A stretch of 64,000 nt of DNA from Planctomycetota bacterium. GTDB taxonomy: Bacteria; Planctomycetota; Planctomycetia; Gemmatales; Gemmataceae. Positions within the stretch are counted from its first letter, which is position 1. Every line of letters starts with the position of its first letter. Below are positions 9,821-19,009 of this stretch, piece after piece. The DNA lies in assembly GCA_021413735.1 (NCBI GenBank), contig JAIOPV010000012.1:1-64000 (forward strand). Direction: 5' to 3'. Made by a program: the position numbers and the translations under genes. The notes under the pieces are model-generated. The model was not told where the DNA came from, did no database searches, and saw nothing but the letters and a program-made list of their open reading frames with translations.

Positions 9821-11335
9821 TCAACCGCCTGAGTAAAACCCGATCACGGCTCGCACGGCCTTTCGCCACGCGGTGAGCTTCACTTCGCGATCCGTTGCCG
9901 ACATCTTCGCCTCGAACCGAGTCGCAACAGCAGACATCAACGCCGTCAACTTCGCCTCGTCCGTTAGCCCAGCCCCCACTGCTGCCAAGAACGCAGCACC
10001 GAGCGCGGTCGATTCTCCCTGTGCTGCCCGTGCGACCGGTCGCCCCAACACATCCGCCTGGAATTGCAGGAACCAATCGTTCGCGGACATTCCACCATCG
10101 ACCTTCAACACGACACCCGCCGACCGATCCCCTCCACTCCCCATGTCCTTCTCGGCAGCGTCGATCAGATCTGCCACCTGAAACGCCACGCCTTCCAACG
10201 CGGCACGACCAAGATCGTCCGCCGTCGTGGCACGGGTTAGCCCGAAGATGACGCCACGCGCTTCTGGTACCCAGTGCGGCGCCCCGAGGCCCACCAACCC
10301 AGGCACGAACAGCACGCCTTCCGCCGGATTCGACTGCCGAGCGAGTTGTTCCACATCGGCCGACGACTTGAACAAATGCAACCCATCGCGAAGCCACTGC
10401 ACGGCGGCCCCCGCAACGAATACTGCACCTTCGAGCGCGTACTTGGGCTTCGCGTCAGTCGTGGCCGCGACGGTGGTAAGCAACTTGTGCTTCGACGACA
10501 CCGCGGTGTCACCGGTGTGCAGCAAGAAGAACGCGCCGGTACCGTAGGTGCACTTCGCGGTCGCTGGGCCGAAGCAACCCTGCCCGAACAACGCAGCCTG
10601 CTGATCGCCCGCGACGCCGCGAATCGGAATGCCGTCAGGTAGGAAGTCCAGCCCTTTTGTGACGCCGAAGTCCGCGGCGCTTGGCTTCACTTCCGGGAGC
10701 ATGGCACGCGGCACGCCGAAGAACTTTAAGAGTTCGTCGTCCCACTTCATCTCGTGAATGTTGAACAGCAGCGTGCGGCTCGCGTTGCTTGCATCGGTGG
10801 CGTGCGTCGTGCCGCTCGTGAGCCGCCAGATCAGGAACGAATCGACGGTGCCCGCAGCGAGTTGGCCGCTCTCGGCGGCGGTCTTCAGTTCGGGTACGTT
10901 TTCGAGCATCCATCGAAGCTTCGTGCCGGAGAAGTACGGATCGAGAACCAGCCCAGTCTTTGAAGTGAGCCACGGTTGCTTCGCAACGTGTTCGCGGCAG
11001 AAGTCGGTGGTCCGGCGATCTTGCCAGACGATCGCTCGACCGACCGTGCGCCCTGTGACACGTTCCCACACGACGGTCGTTTCGCGTTGATTCGTGATGC
11101 CGATTGCCGCGATCGATTTCGCCTCACGACCCGATTTGGCGAGTGCTTCGCGAACCGTGCGTGCGACCGAGTACCAAATCTCTTCAGGCTCGTGTTCGAC
11201 CCAGCCGTCTCTCGGATAGTGCTGCTCGATTTCCTGCTGTGCCGACCCCAGGACGGCGAACGTTGTGGGGTCGTAGACCACGGCACGCGAACTGGTGGTG
11301 CCCTGGTCGATGGCGAGAATCACGGGAGAGGACAT
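9821..11335 (-). CDS. glpK: Glycerol kinase
   Basis: 504 residues from the ATG at 11335 (GGAG six bases upstream), the usual GlpK length. It phosphorylates glycerol to sn-glycerol 3-phosphate with ATP in the cytoplasm. FGGY-family motifs are all present: AIDQGTTSSRAVVYD at the N-terminus, GITNQRETTVVWE, IVWQDRRT, the KCTYGTGAF adenine-side loop, and the C-terminal VDGGMSANDWFLQFQADVLG signature. No glpF or glpD is adjacent, so the gene is isolated here. The 236 bp upstream contain repeats and its probable promoter. Confidence 0.96.
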   Translation of the reverse strand: MSSPVILAIDQGTTSSRAVVYDPTTFAVLGSAQQEIEQHYPRDGWVEHEPEEIWYSVARTVREALAKSGREAKSIAAIGITNQRETTVVWERVTGRTVGRAIVWQDRRTTDFCREHVAKQPWLTSKTGLVLDPYFSGTKLRWMLENVPELKTAAESGQLAAGTVDSFLIWRLTSGTTHATDASNASRTLLFNIHEMKWDDELLKFFGVPRAMLPEVKPSAADFGVTKGLDFLPDGIPIRGVAGDQQAALFGQGCFGPATAKCTYGTGAFFLLHTGDTAVSSKHKLLTTVAATTDAKPKYALEGAVFVAGAAVQWLRDGLHLFKSSADVEQLARQSNPAEGVLFVPGLVGLGAPHWVPEARGVIFGLTRATTADDLGRAALEGVAFQVADLIDAAEKDMGSGGDRSAGVVLKVDGGMSANDWFLQFQADVLGRPVARAAQGESTALGAAFLAAVGAGLTDEAKLTALMSAVATRFEAKMSATDREVKLTAWRKAVRAVIGFYSGG

Positions 11336-11388
11336 GGGAGACTCCAGCGAGGGAGATGACACCACAAAGATACGAAACACGACGTTTG

Positions 11389-11575
11389 CGTTGCATCACG
11401 AAATGAACCCACGCCGTTGCATCACGAAAAGAACCCAGGCCGTTGGCCTGGGCTGAGGAAGATCGGTCCTTCAGACCTCAAAAACCGGGAATGTCTTTGC
11501 GGTAACGGCCTGGGTACAGGGGATGACCCAAAGACCTGGGGTTATTTGGTCACAACCAACGGCTTTGGCCGTTAC
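11389..11575. repeat. Tandem 26-bp repeat and palindromes upstream of glpK
   Basis: CGTTGCATCACGAAAxGAACCCA occurs twice, at 11389-11411 and 11415-11437. It is followed by a palindrome CCCAGGCC-GTT-GGCCTGGG (about 11434-11452) and further CCTGGG and AACGGC...GCCGTT palindromic pieces up to the VWA stop. The arrangement resembles a REP/BIME-type relic. No protein is encoded here. Confidence 0.55.
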
Positions 11576-14190
11576 TTCGTCGGTTCCTTGTCTCGCGAGA
11601 AGTATTCGGTCTTCGCGTACACGCTCAGGATGGTGTCGCCGACCTCGAAGAACATGCCTTCCTTCTCGTCCTTCGAGAACGCCAACTCCGGATACTTGCC
11701 GGCCAGCACGTCCGCCGATTGTGCCTTCGCGTCGATCTCGTCGGGCAGCAAGCCCGTTGAGCCGACGTAGAACACGAGCGGGCTCAGCTTCTTCGTGAAC
11801 AGCTCCTCGCTGCGGGCGTCGAGTTTCTTGCGAGCGTCGGCGAGCGCTTCCACGAACGCCTTGCGAGCCGGTTGCTTGCCCTTCGCACGATCCTTCACGA
11901 TGGCCGCGAGTTTGTCTGCCCCAACCAATTCCAGCACTTTCACAACCGCGCCGCTGGCCCGCAATCCGAGGAAGTCGTCGAACAACGCCTTCATGAAATC
12001 ATCGACCTTCGTCACCTTCGTCTTCGCTGAGAGCGTCTTGTGCTTGTATGTCACGTTGCCGTCAAGCACGTCTTCGAACGCTGGCTTCTCCATCGGTTTG
12101 CCGTCGGCACCGGTCACTTCGTACATCCGCTCCAGGAACTTGTTCGCGCTGTGCAACTTCGACAGGTTCAGGATTTGCTTGGTGCCAATGTCGATCTTGT
12201 ACGATGTGCGGGTATCGACGCTGCCATCTGCGAGCGCTTCTTCGAGCTTTGCGTATGGCGTGGTCGTAGGGAAGTTCAGGAACAGGCTCTTCGACAAATA
12301 GTGCTTCTTCAGTTCCTCCACCTGCTCAGGCGTGAGTTCCGCCGATTCTTCCTTGAGGTGCGCTCCGCACAAGCTCGACAGCACCTTCAAGCGAGCGAGT
12401 TCGTCGAACACGCCATCGAGATTGACCGCCCCCTCGAACGGCGGCACGATCGGCAACTCGTCGAGCCGCAGCGTGTACTCCTGCTCCTTGTCGAACTTCG
12501 TGGCGGGCGAACCATCGATTTCCAGCACGCCCTCGTTGTTCAGCTTCTCGAACAGCGACTTCTCGCCGACCTTCACCTTGAGGTACGGCACGGTCAGTTC
12601 GCCATCGCCGACGAGCGTGTAGTTGTTGAACGTGCTGAGATTGTCGAGCTTGATCCCCGCGACTTCTGTGATCGGCTTGCCGCCGGCCGCCGGAACGAGC
12701 TGCACCTTGCGAGTGAGCATCATGTTCATCGACGCGGTGTTGCGGTTGATGTCGAACGACGAAATCGGCAGGTACTTGTCCTCGTTCACGAACTCCGTCT
12801 TTAGCGTCGGCTCAACGACCTTCCCGTTCTCGTCGCGAGTGCCCTGGATTCGCTTCAACCCTCGGCGAATGTAAACGTCCGTCAACGCCTGCCGATTGAT
12901 GACGAAGTTGCCACGGTTCGCGTCGAGGATATTGATGAGTTCCAGGAACGGGATTTTCTTGTTCACGGGCACTTCCGTGAGGATGGTGTGTTCGCTGAGT
13001 TGGCCTGGGTTGAACAGCACCAACGTGTCGAGGTCTTGTGCGAACGCCGCGACCTGATTGTTCGTCAGCGCCCGTGAGTGAGCTCCGACGAGCGTGGCGT
13101 CGAACGTGCTGCCGAGGGCATACTTCGCGGTGTTCAGGTTGCCTTCGCCGAGGTTAGCCTTCGCGAACGCGAACACCGCTTCGCTCGTCTGCTCGACGGG
13201 CACGTCCTTCAGCTTGTCGAAGTCTTCCTTCGAGATCTTGCGGAACTTGTAGACGACCGCGTCGTCCTCGGATTTCAAGCCGCGGATGCTCAGCGTCTCG
13301 GCCGAGCCGAGCACCCGACCCGCCTTCTGCGACACGAAGACCTGATAGTCGAAACCCTTCTCCAGCGGCAACTCGATCGGCGGCGTCACGGAGCTGCCGA
13401 GCGTCTTCGTGCTACTGTAAAGGCTGTCGTAAACGTCGGCGATCTTGCCGGCACGGATGCACGCCCCGCTGCCCGCGTTCGCCACGCGAGACAGCAACCG
13501 GAAGTCGGAGTAGTTACCGTAAGCGAGCGTGTTGACGAACACATCCTTCGTCTTCATTCCCTCGCACAGTTTAATGAGCGACGACGCTTCCGCGTTCGCC
13601 GACGGGTCGTTCGCGTAGCCGTCGGTGTGGACGGTGATCGCGGTGAGTTCGCCGTCCTTCACCTTCTCGGACGCCAGTCGCAACCCTTGTGAAATGCAGG
13701 TGCAACCGGCCGTTTCGATCTGCTTGATGTCCTTCTGATACTTCGAGTCCTTCTTCATGATCTCGCGAATCGGCGTTCGCTCGAAGTGACAGATCACGTC
13801 GCCGGAACTCGCATACGAAATGAGCGTGACCAGCAGGTTGTACTGCGAGTATTCGTCGAGCGTCAGCACCTTCAGCAGCGTGTTCTTGGTCGCACCGAGG
13901 TCGGAATACATCGAGCCTGAACGGTCCACGACGATAATGCTGTGCGCGACGGACTTCTTGTTGCTGGCGGCTTCGCGTGGCAGTTGTGCGGGCTCAACGA
14001 GGTAGTATCCGCGGGGTTTGCCGAGCAGGTTGAACAGCGTGAACTTGCTGCGGGTGCTGGGGCGTGCGAGCGGTGCGGCGGGAGCGAGTTCAGGCGTTCC
14101 GGGCGTGGCAGCTTTCTTGCCTTTCGGCTTGGCTGGTGCTTTCGTGGTGGTTTTTGCGGTCGGTTTGCTGCTGGCGGCTGACTTGGCCAT
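11572..14190 (-). CDS. Large von Willebrand factor A domain protein
   Basis: 872 residues. The first 45 are a Lys/Ala/Pro/Thr low-complexity tail resembling histone-like tails. A VWA domain follows with the MIDAS motif DRSGSMYSD (about 88-96), then SQGLRLA and HTDGYAND. The remaining 550 residues are mixed alpha/beta without a domain I recognise and contain charged helices near the end. There is no signal peptide, so it should be cytoplasmic. VWA proteins of this kind often act with AAA+ ATPases or in tellurite/phage-type systems, but no such partner is adjacent. The ECF sigma gene lies 213 bp upstream on the same strand. The function is unknown. Confidence 0.75.
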   Translation of the reverse strand: MAKSAASSKPTAKTTTKAPAKPKGKKAATPGTPELAPAAPLARPSTRSKFTLFNLLGKPRGYYLVEPAQLPREAASNKKSVAHSIIVVDRSGSMYSDLGATKNTLLKVLTLDEYSQYNLLVTLISYASSGDVICHFERTPIREIMKKDSKYQKDIKQIETAGCTCISQGLRLASEKVKDGELTAITVHTDGYANDPSANAEASSLIKLCEGMKTKDVFVNTLAYGNYSDFRLLSRVANAGSGACIRAGKIADVYDSLYSSTKTLGSSVTPPIELPLEKGFDYQVFVSQKAGRVLGSAETLSIRGLKSEDDAVVYKFRKISKEDFDKLKDVPVEQTSEAVFAFAKANLGEGNLNTAKYALGSTFDATLVGAHSRALTNNQVAAFAQDLDTLVLFNPGQLSEHTILTEVPVNKKIPFLELINILDANRGNFVINRQALTDVYIRRGLKRIQGTRDENGKVVEPTLKTEFVNEDKYLPISSFDINRNTASMNMMLTRKVQLVPAAGGKPITEVAGIKLDNLSTFNNYTLVGDGELTVPYLKVKVGEKSLFEKLNNEGVLEIDGSPATKFDKEQEYTLRLDELPIVPPFEGAVNLDGVFDELARLKVLSSLCGAHLKEESAELTPEQVEELKKHYLSKSLFLNFPTTTPYAKLEEALADGSVDTRTSYKIDIGTKQILNLSKLHSANKFLERMYEVTGADGKPMEKPAFEDVLDGNVTYKHKTLSAKTKVTKVDDFMKALFDDFLGLRASGAVVKVLELVGADKLAAIVKDRAKGKQPARKAFVEALADARKKLDARSEELFTKKLSPLVFYVGSTGLLPDEIDAKAQSADVLAGKYPELAFSKDEKEGMFFEVGDTILSVYAKTEYFSRDKEPTK

Positions 14191-14324
14191 GACGCATCTC
14201 GTGAAGTGAGGGTGAATTAACCGGGAATCCGGATTACGCCAATTTTGAGGGTATTTTGGGTTGGAATGAAAGCAAAAACTGGGGAAGTTGTGCAGAGATT
14301 AACGAAAGAAGTGACGGTTACACA

Positions 14325-14344
14325 GGTCCGTAGCCCGACGGACC
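14325..14344. terminator. Hairpin downstream of the ECF sigma gene
   Basis: GGTCCGT-AGCCCG-ACGGACC forms a 7-bp stem about 60 bp past the sigma stop, without a clear T-run on the minus strand. It may be a weak terminator or a repeat. Confidence 0.35.
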
Positions 14345-14403
14345 AGGATAAGCCCCACATGCAGTCGCCGGTTGGAACGAGTAACAATCTCCCAGATTCG
14401 GAA

Positions 14404-14973
14404 TCACGCCTGATCGTTTAATCCCGCTTTCCGGAGCCTTGAACGAGCGCGGCTCAGTCTCGCCCGTAGAACCGCTGGGGTGCACCCCAGAGTCGTTGCG
14501 ATCTCGGCCGTGCTGTACCCTTGCGCGAGGAGTTCCACCGCACGCCGGTCGAGTCCGTCAACTTCGCCCAGGAGATGCGCCAGAAGATCGGCAGCGTCGG
14601 AGTTGGCGGCCGGTGGTGGAGCAGAGCGGTCGATGGGCTCCGCCTCTGGATTGAGTCCAGACGGACGTTTCTTCTTGGCCACACGTTGAAATTTGTGCCG
14701 GAGAACCGTGACTGCCAGCGCCAGCAACTGGCCTTCGTCCGTGAACGAGTATCGGCCGTCTTGAAGTCCGGGCAGCAAGGCCCGGTGCACCGATTGAACC
14801 AGATCGGCCGAATCGAGAGCTTGTCGAAGTGGCGATCGAAGCAGTGCACGGGCTGCCAGTCGGACTCGCGACTCATACCGACGGAGGAGGTCTGTCAGGG
14901 CGGCGGAATCCCCCTTCCCGGCCCGGCTGAGCAGGTCGGCGAGATCGTCCCGACTCGTCGGCGATTCGCTCAC
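14404..14973 (-). CDS. ECF sigma factor, kinase-associated type
   Basis: 189 residues. Sigma region 2 spans about residues 20-85 (LLRRYESRVRLAARALL, SADLVQSV), and region 4 the last 60 (LDRRAVELLAQGYSTAEIATTLGCTPAVLRARLSRARSRLRK), a complete helix-turn-helix. It should direct RNA polymerase to a small regulon. No anti-sigma factor is adjacent. Instead it is divergent, with an 81-bp intergenic region, from a large Ser/Thr kinase with WD40 repeats. This ECF/kinase pairing is known in Planctomycetes, where phosphorylation rather than an anti-sigma factor is proposed to control the sigma factor. Confidence 0.9.
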   Translation of the reverse strand: MSESPTSRDDLADLLSRAGKGDSAALTDLLRRYESRVRLAARALLRSPLRQALDSADLVQSVHRALLPGLQDGRYSFTDEGQLLALAVTVLRHKFQRVAKKKRPSGLNPEAEPIDRSAPPPAANSDAADLLAHLLGEVDGLDRRAVELLAQGYSTAEIATTLGCTPAVLRARLSRARSRLRKAGLNDQA

Positions 14974-15054
14974 ACTTTCTCCGGCTTGTGACGCTCTGGA
15001 GACCGTATATTACTTTAACTCGCTGGCCCCACTTCTGCTAACCGGAACCGGCTG

Positions 15055-18000
15055 ATGATGAACTCAGGTCCTCGCTCTCCGGTAGCGGTTTGGTGCGAGG
15101 AGTTGGATCGTCGCCTCTCGGCGGGCGAGTCCGTTCGAGCCGAGGACTATCTGGTCCCCGAACTGGATTCGGAAGATGCCGTCGAACTGGTATACGCCGA
15201 ATTTGTGTGCCTGGAACAACTCGGCCGCGGGCCGGACCCGAACGAATACCTCATTCGGTTCCCACAGATACGAACTCAACTCGAAGAACAGTTTCTCGTT
15301 CATCAGGCGATTTGGGGCGAGGCGAAAACTCCGTCGGCGATCGGCCCCTACGACCTCATTCGCGAGATTGGCCGGGGGGCGCGGGGGGCGGTTTTCGCAG
15401 CGCGAGACCGACGAGACGGGCGGGCCGTGGCCGTTAAACTGCTGCTCACAGGCGAGTATTCAACCCCGGACGACCTGGCACTATTCCAGCACGAAGCGGC
15501 CGTCCTGGCTCGCCTCGATCATCCGAATCTGACGCGGATCTACGAAGCCGGGTTAGCAGATGGCCGGCCATATCTGGCGCTCGAATATATCGACGGCCCG
15601 CCGCTCTCGCGTGCGCTCGCCGCATTCCGGACCCCAGCCGCCGCTGCCGCGTTGGGCGAGACCGTGGCACGGGCCATTCACCACGCGCACCTCCAGGGGG
15701 TGGTTCATCGCGATTTGAAGCCCGGCAACATCCTGTTGCAGACCAACAGCGGGCAAGGGTCGGCGGACAGCCAACAGAGCCTACTCCCCACCGCAACACC
15801 GAAGGTGTCGGACTTCGGGCTCGCCAGGGTGCTCGACGCAAGCAACCACCGAACACGAACCGGCCATATTGTCGGGACGCTCGCGTACATGGCCCCCGAA
15901 CAGGCTGCCGGAACTGCCCACCGGGCTGGACCAGCCGCCGATGTGTACGCGCTGGGAGCCGTCCTCTACGAACTGTCGACGGGCCATGCACCGTTCGGTC
16001 CGGACCCGACTGCGGCCACACTTCACCGGATCCTGTACGAACCGCCAGCGGGACTCCGACGGCTGAACCCGACCGTGCCCCGTGATCTCGAAACCGTCGT
16101 GCTGAAGTGCCTGGAGAAGAACCCGGATAACCGCTACGCGACGGCCCTCGTCCTTGCTGACGACCTGCGGCGGTTCCTCGTCGGAAAGCCGGTCACGGCT
16201 CAGCGAGTGAGTCCGGCAGAGTCTGTGCGACGTTGGATCGCCAGGCGTCCGGCGCCCGCAGCTCTGATCGCGGTCGTGGTGCTGGCCACCGTCGGACTGA
16301 TCGCGGGGGGACTGTACTACAACGCCCGCCTCCGCACCGCGCTCGCTGATTCCGAAGCTCTTCAACTTCAGACTGCGGCAGCACTCGCCGAAACCGACTC
16401 GCTGCGGGCCGACACCCGACGACAACTCGACGACACTCGCCGCGTGCTCTTCGCTCATCAACTCGCTCAGTTGCCTGCTCTGTGGTTGCGCGAACCGATC
16501 CGTGCAAGGCAACTGCTCATTGATGAAAAGGTCTGCCCACCTGAACTGCGTGACTTCACCTGGCACTACTTCCAGAACCAGTGTGCGCTCGGCGAGCGGT
16601 CGTATGAGGCCGCCCACCCGGGTGGGACGCGAGCGGTGGCGTTCCTGCTGGATGGCCGGTTGGTCAGCGGCGGTGCGGACGGCAAACTCCGCTACTGGCC
16701 TGCACCAAACTCGGAAGACAGTCCAGGGCCGACGATCGTTGCCCACAGCAAACCCATCACGGGCGTCGTGGTGTGCACCGACCGGATCGTGGCCACTTCG
16801 GGACAGGACCGTGTGGTGAAGGTGTGGGACATCGATACGCCCACGGCGATTCGCACCATACCGGTTCCGGCGGTGATACACGGATTGAGCGTCGACCGAA
16901 AGAACCGACGCTTGGCGGGGGCGTGCAGCGATGGTGTGGTGCGAGTGTGGGAGTGGGAGTCGGGGCAGGAGGTCGCGTCTCTCACTGCCTCATCCGAACC
17001 GGTCATGTCGGTGGCCTTCGGCGACGAGGGACGTTCGATCGCGGCCGGCGGGAAAGACGGGTCAGTCCGGCTGTGGGATCTCTCAGCCCGCACTGCAAAG
17101 CTCATCGGGAGCCAGCACACCGGGGCCGTCCTCGGGCTGGCGTTCGCTCCCGACGGCAACTTCGTTGTATCCACCACGGAACGAGGGGAAGCCAGGGTGA
17201 ACGATCTTCGCACCGGAACTTCCCGCGATCTGCGGGGGCACCTGATGCCGGTTCGCGGCGCCGTGGTATCGCCGGACAACGAGCGGATCGTCACCGGTGG
17301 CGAGGACACCTACCTGAAAGTGTGGGACACGGCCACCGGGCAGGAGTTGACCAACCTGATGCGGCGAGACGTATCCACAGCCGCGTGGTCGCCGGATGGC
17401 CGCTGGGTTGCTGCGGGTAGTCGAGACGGGCGACTGTGCGTCTACCGACTGCCGAGTTTCCCGCCGTCAGCCATCTACCGGCAACCGACAAACGTCGGGG
17501 TTCTCGCCGCACGGCCGAACGGGGGAGTGGTAACGACGGATTCGGTCGGTGAGGTGCGGGTGTGGGACGCGACCGGCGGAAGTCCAGTCGCGAAGTTCAG
17601 CGTTCGCCCGCACAATTCGGGACCAGTCCGGCCGTTGGCCGTTCTCGGTGGTGGTGCGCCTGCGCTGGCCGTTTCCTCTGATAGTGCGACGGTTGCGGTT
17701 GGTGCCGGAGGGGGCGAGGTGGTGTTCTGGGATGCGAACCGTCGAGTCGAAACTGGACGGTTGACCGCTCATGATGGGAACGTCACGGCGGTTGCCTTCC
17801 AACCAGGCGGAGGTCTTCTGGCAACGGGCGGCGTCGATAGCACGGTTCGTTTGTGGAACGCGGGCACCCGGAAACCGGTCCGCACCCTCGAGGGTCACAC
17901 CCACGGAATCCTGACTCTGGCATGGTCGCCGGACGGCAAACGGCTCGCTTCGGCCGGGGAGGACAATGTCATCCGACTCTGGGACGCCGACACCGGGCAG

Positions 18001-18381
18001 CTCGAAAAGGAACTGAAGGGGCACTCGCTGTGGGTGCTCAGTGTGGCCTTCAGTCCCGATGGCCGGACGCTCGCTTCCGGGAGCCGGGACCGCACGGTGC
18101 GACTATGGGATCTGGACGGCGGGCAGGCGTCGGTGGTTCTGTCGGGGTACACGAACTGGGTGTACTCGGTCGAGTTCTCGCCGGACGGTCGCACGGTGGC
18201 GACCGCGTCCGGGCACTACTCGATCGACACGCCGGGCGAGGTGAAGTTGTGCGACCCAGATGCGGGGTATGTTCGTGCGATCTTGACCAACGTGCATGCT
18301 CCGGTCGCGTTCAGTCGCGACGGCACCAGACTGCACGTCGGCGTTCGTGGCGGCGTGGCCGAACTGATCGGTAACAAATGA
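15055..18381 (+). CDS. Transmembrane Ser/Thr protein kinase with WD40 repeats
   Basis: 1108 residues. A 95-residue N-terminal region is followed by a complete Hanks-type kinase domain: glycine loop GRGARG (106-111), ATP lysine K128, HRDLKPGN with catalytic D220, and DFG with D253. A single transmembrane helix (about 402-422, IAVVVLATVGLIAGGLYY) precedes a short coiled coil and about a dozen WD40 blades (VKVWDID, VRLWDLS, VIRLWDAD and similar). The kinase would be cytoplasmic and the propeller outside the inner membrane, acting as sensor or scaffold. It is divergent from the ECF sigma gene at 14973, its likely partner. A second ATG is at 15058. Confidence 0.93.
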   Translation: MMNSGPRSPVAVWCEELDRRLSAGESVRAEDYLVPELDSEDAVELVYAEFVCLEQLGRGPDPNEYLIRFPQIRTQLEEQFLVHQAIWGEAKTPSAIGPYDLIREIGRGARGAVFAARDRRDGRAVAVKLLLTGEYSTPDDLALFQHEAAVLARLDHPNLTRIYEAGLADGRPYLALEYIDGPPLSRALAAFRTPAAAAALGETVARAIHHAHLQGVVHRDLKPGNILLQTNSGQGSADSQQSLLPTATPKVSDFGLARVLDASNHRTRTGHIVGTLAYMAPEQAAGTAHRAGPAADVYALGAVLYELSTGHAPFGPDPTAATLHRILYEPPAGLRRLNPTVPRDLETVVLKCLEKNPDNRYATALVLADDLRRFLVGKPVTAQRVSPAESVRRWIARRPAPAALIAVVVLATVGLIAGGLYYNARLRTALADSEALQLQTAAALAETDSLRADTRRQLDDTRRVLFAHQLAQLPALWLREPIRARQLLIDEKVCPPELRDFTWHYFQNQCALGERSYEAAHPGGTRAVAFLLDGRLVSGGADGKLRYWPAPNSEDSPGPTIVAHSKPITGVVVCTDRIVATSGQDRVVKVWDIDTPTAIRTIPVPAVIHGLSVDRKNRRLAGACSDGVVRVWEWESGQEVASLTASSEPVMSVAFGDEGRSIAAGGKDGSVRLWDLSARTAKLIGSQHTGAVLGLAFAPDGNFVVSTTERGEARVNDLRTGTSRDLRGHLMPVRGAVVSPDNERIVTGGEDTYLKVWDTATGQELTNLMRRDVSTAAWSPDGRWVAAGSRDGRLCVYRLPSFPPSAIYRQPTNVGVLAARPNGGVVTTDSVGEVRVWDATGGSPVAKFSVRPHNSGPVRPLAVLGGGAPALAVSSDSATVAVGAGGGEVVFWDANRRVETGRLTAHDGNVTAVAFQPGGGLLATGGVDSTVRLWNAGTRKPVRTLEGHTHGILTLAWSPDGKRLASAGEDNVIRLWDADTGQLEKELKGHSLWVLSVAFSPDGRTLASGSRDRTVRLWDLDGGQASVVLSGYTNWVYSVEFSPDGRTVATASGHYSIDTPGEVKLCDPDAGYVRAILTNVHAPVAFSRDGTRLHVGVRGGVAELIGNK

Positions 18382-18391
18382 CGGTGCTCCG

Positions 18392-18421
18392 GGTAGGCGA
18401 GACACTCTTGTCTCGCCTACC
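18392..18421. terminator. Perfect 13-bp hairpin between convergent genes
   Basis: GGTAGGCGAGACA-CTCT-TGTCTCGCCTACC sits 10 bp after the kinase stop and 35 bp before the stop of the facing lipoprotein gene. It could terminate both. A partial copy (TCGCCTACC) follows at about 18431. Confidence 0.65.
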
Positions 18422-18456
18422 AAATCCACTTCGCCTACCTTTCCTTCGCGCGACGC

Positions 18457-18888
18457 TTACTTCTTCCCAGGGGGCTCGACCTTAACGAGAATCTCGGTCG
18501 TGTCCAGCTTCACGGTGAACTTCAACCCGGACGACTCCGAACTGCTATATTTCGCCGCAATGACCGGTTTGGATGGCGTTGCGCTGTCAGTAGCGGGAAG
18601 CGGCACGATCGTGATATCGTGTTCGCCCTCGATCACGCCGTCCTTGTCGGTGAACGTCGTCAACTCGAACGTCCCGTCTGGATTCACCAGCCCACGAGCT
18701 GGGATCCGTTTCCCGTCGTGAGTCGTTTGCAGAACGATCGTCGCCCCAGGGACGGGTTTGCCGTCTTCGTAAACGAGCCGACCCGGAATGCGATACGTCT
18801 TCGGGTTCCCGCCACCACAACCCGAGAGACAACCGAGCGTCAGGAGAAAGGCTGATACCAGTAACCAGTTCTGGAAGCGTGGGGTCAT
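18457..18888 (-). CDS. Small lipoprotein, carboxypeptidase-regulatory-like fold
   Basis: 143 residues. The signal peptide ends in a lipobox (CLSGC), so it is predicted to be lipidated and envelope-anchored. The mature part reads as one beta-sandwich: YRIPGRLVYEDGKPVPGATIVL and GTFELTTFTDKDGVIEGEHDI are typical of the transthyretin-like carboxypeptidase-regulatory domain. It lies 121 bp downstream of a DUF1559 gene on the same strand, an arrangement repeated at 43.3-44.7 kb, so the two families probably work together at the cell surface. The function is unknown. Confidence 0.8.
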   Translation of the reverse strand: MTPRFQNWLLVSAFLLTLGCLSGCGGGNPKTYRIPGRLVYEDGKPVPGATIVLQTTHDGKRIPARGLVNPDGTFELTTFTDKDGVIEGEHDITIVPLPATDSATPSKPVIAAKYSSSESSGLKFTVKLDTTEILVKVEPPGKK

Positions 18889-19009
18889 GAGTGTACCGAT
18901 GGGACAAAGTGAGAAGGAATTGACGCCGTTCAGTTCGCGGACGATATCCGCGAACCGAACGGCGGGTCGGTGTCAAGATTGTCACAGCGAACCGTCCCGA
19001 CGCGCGGGT

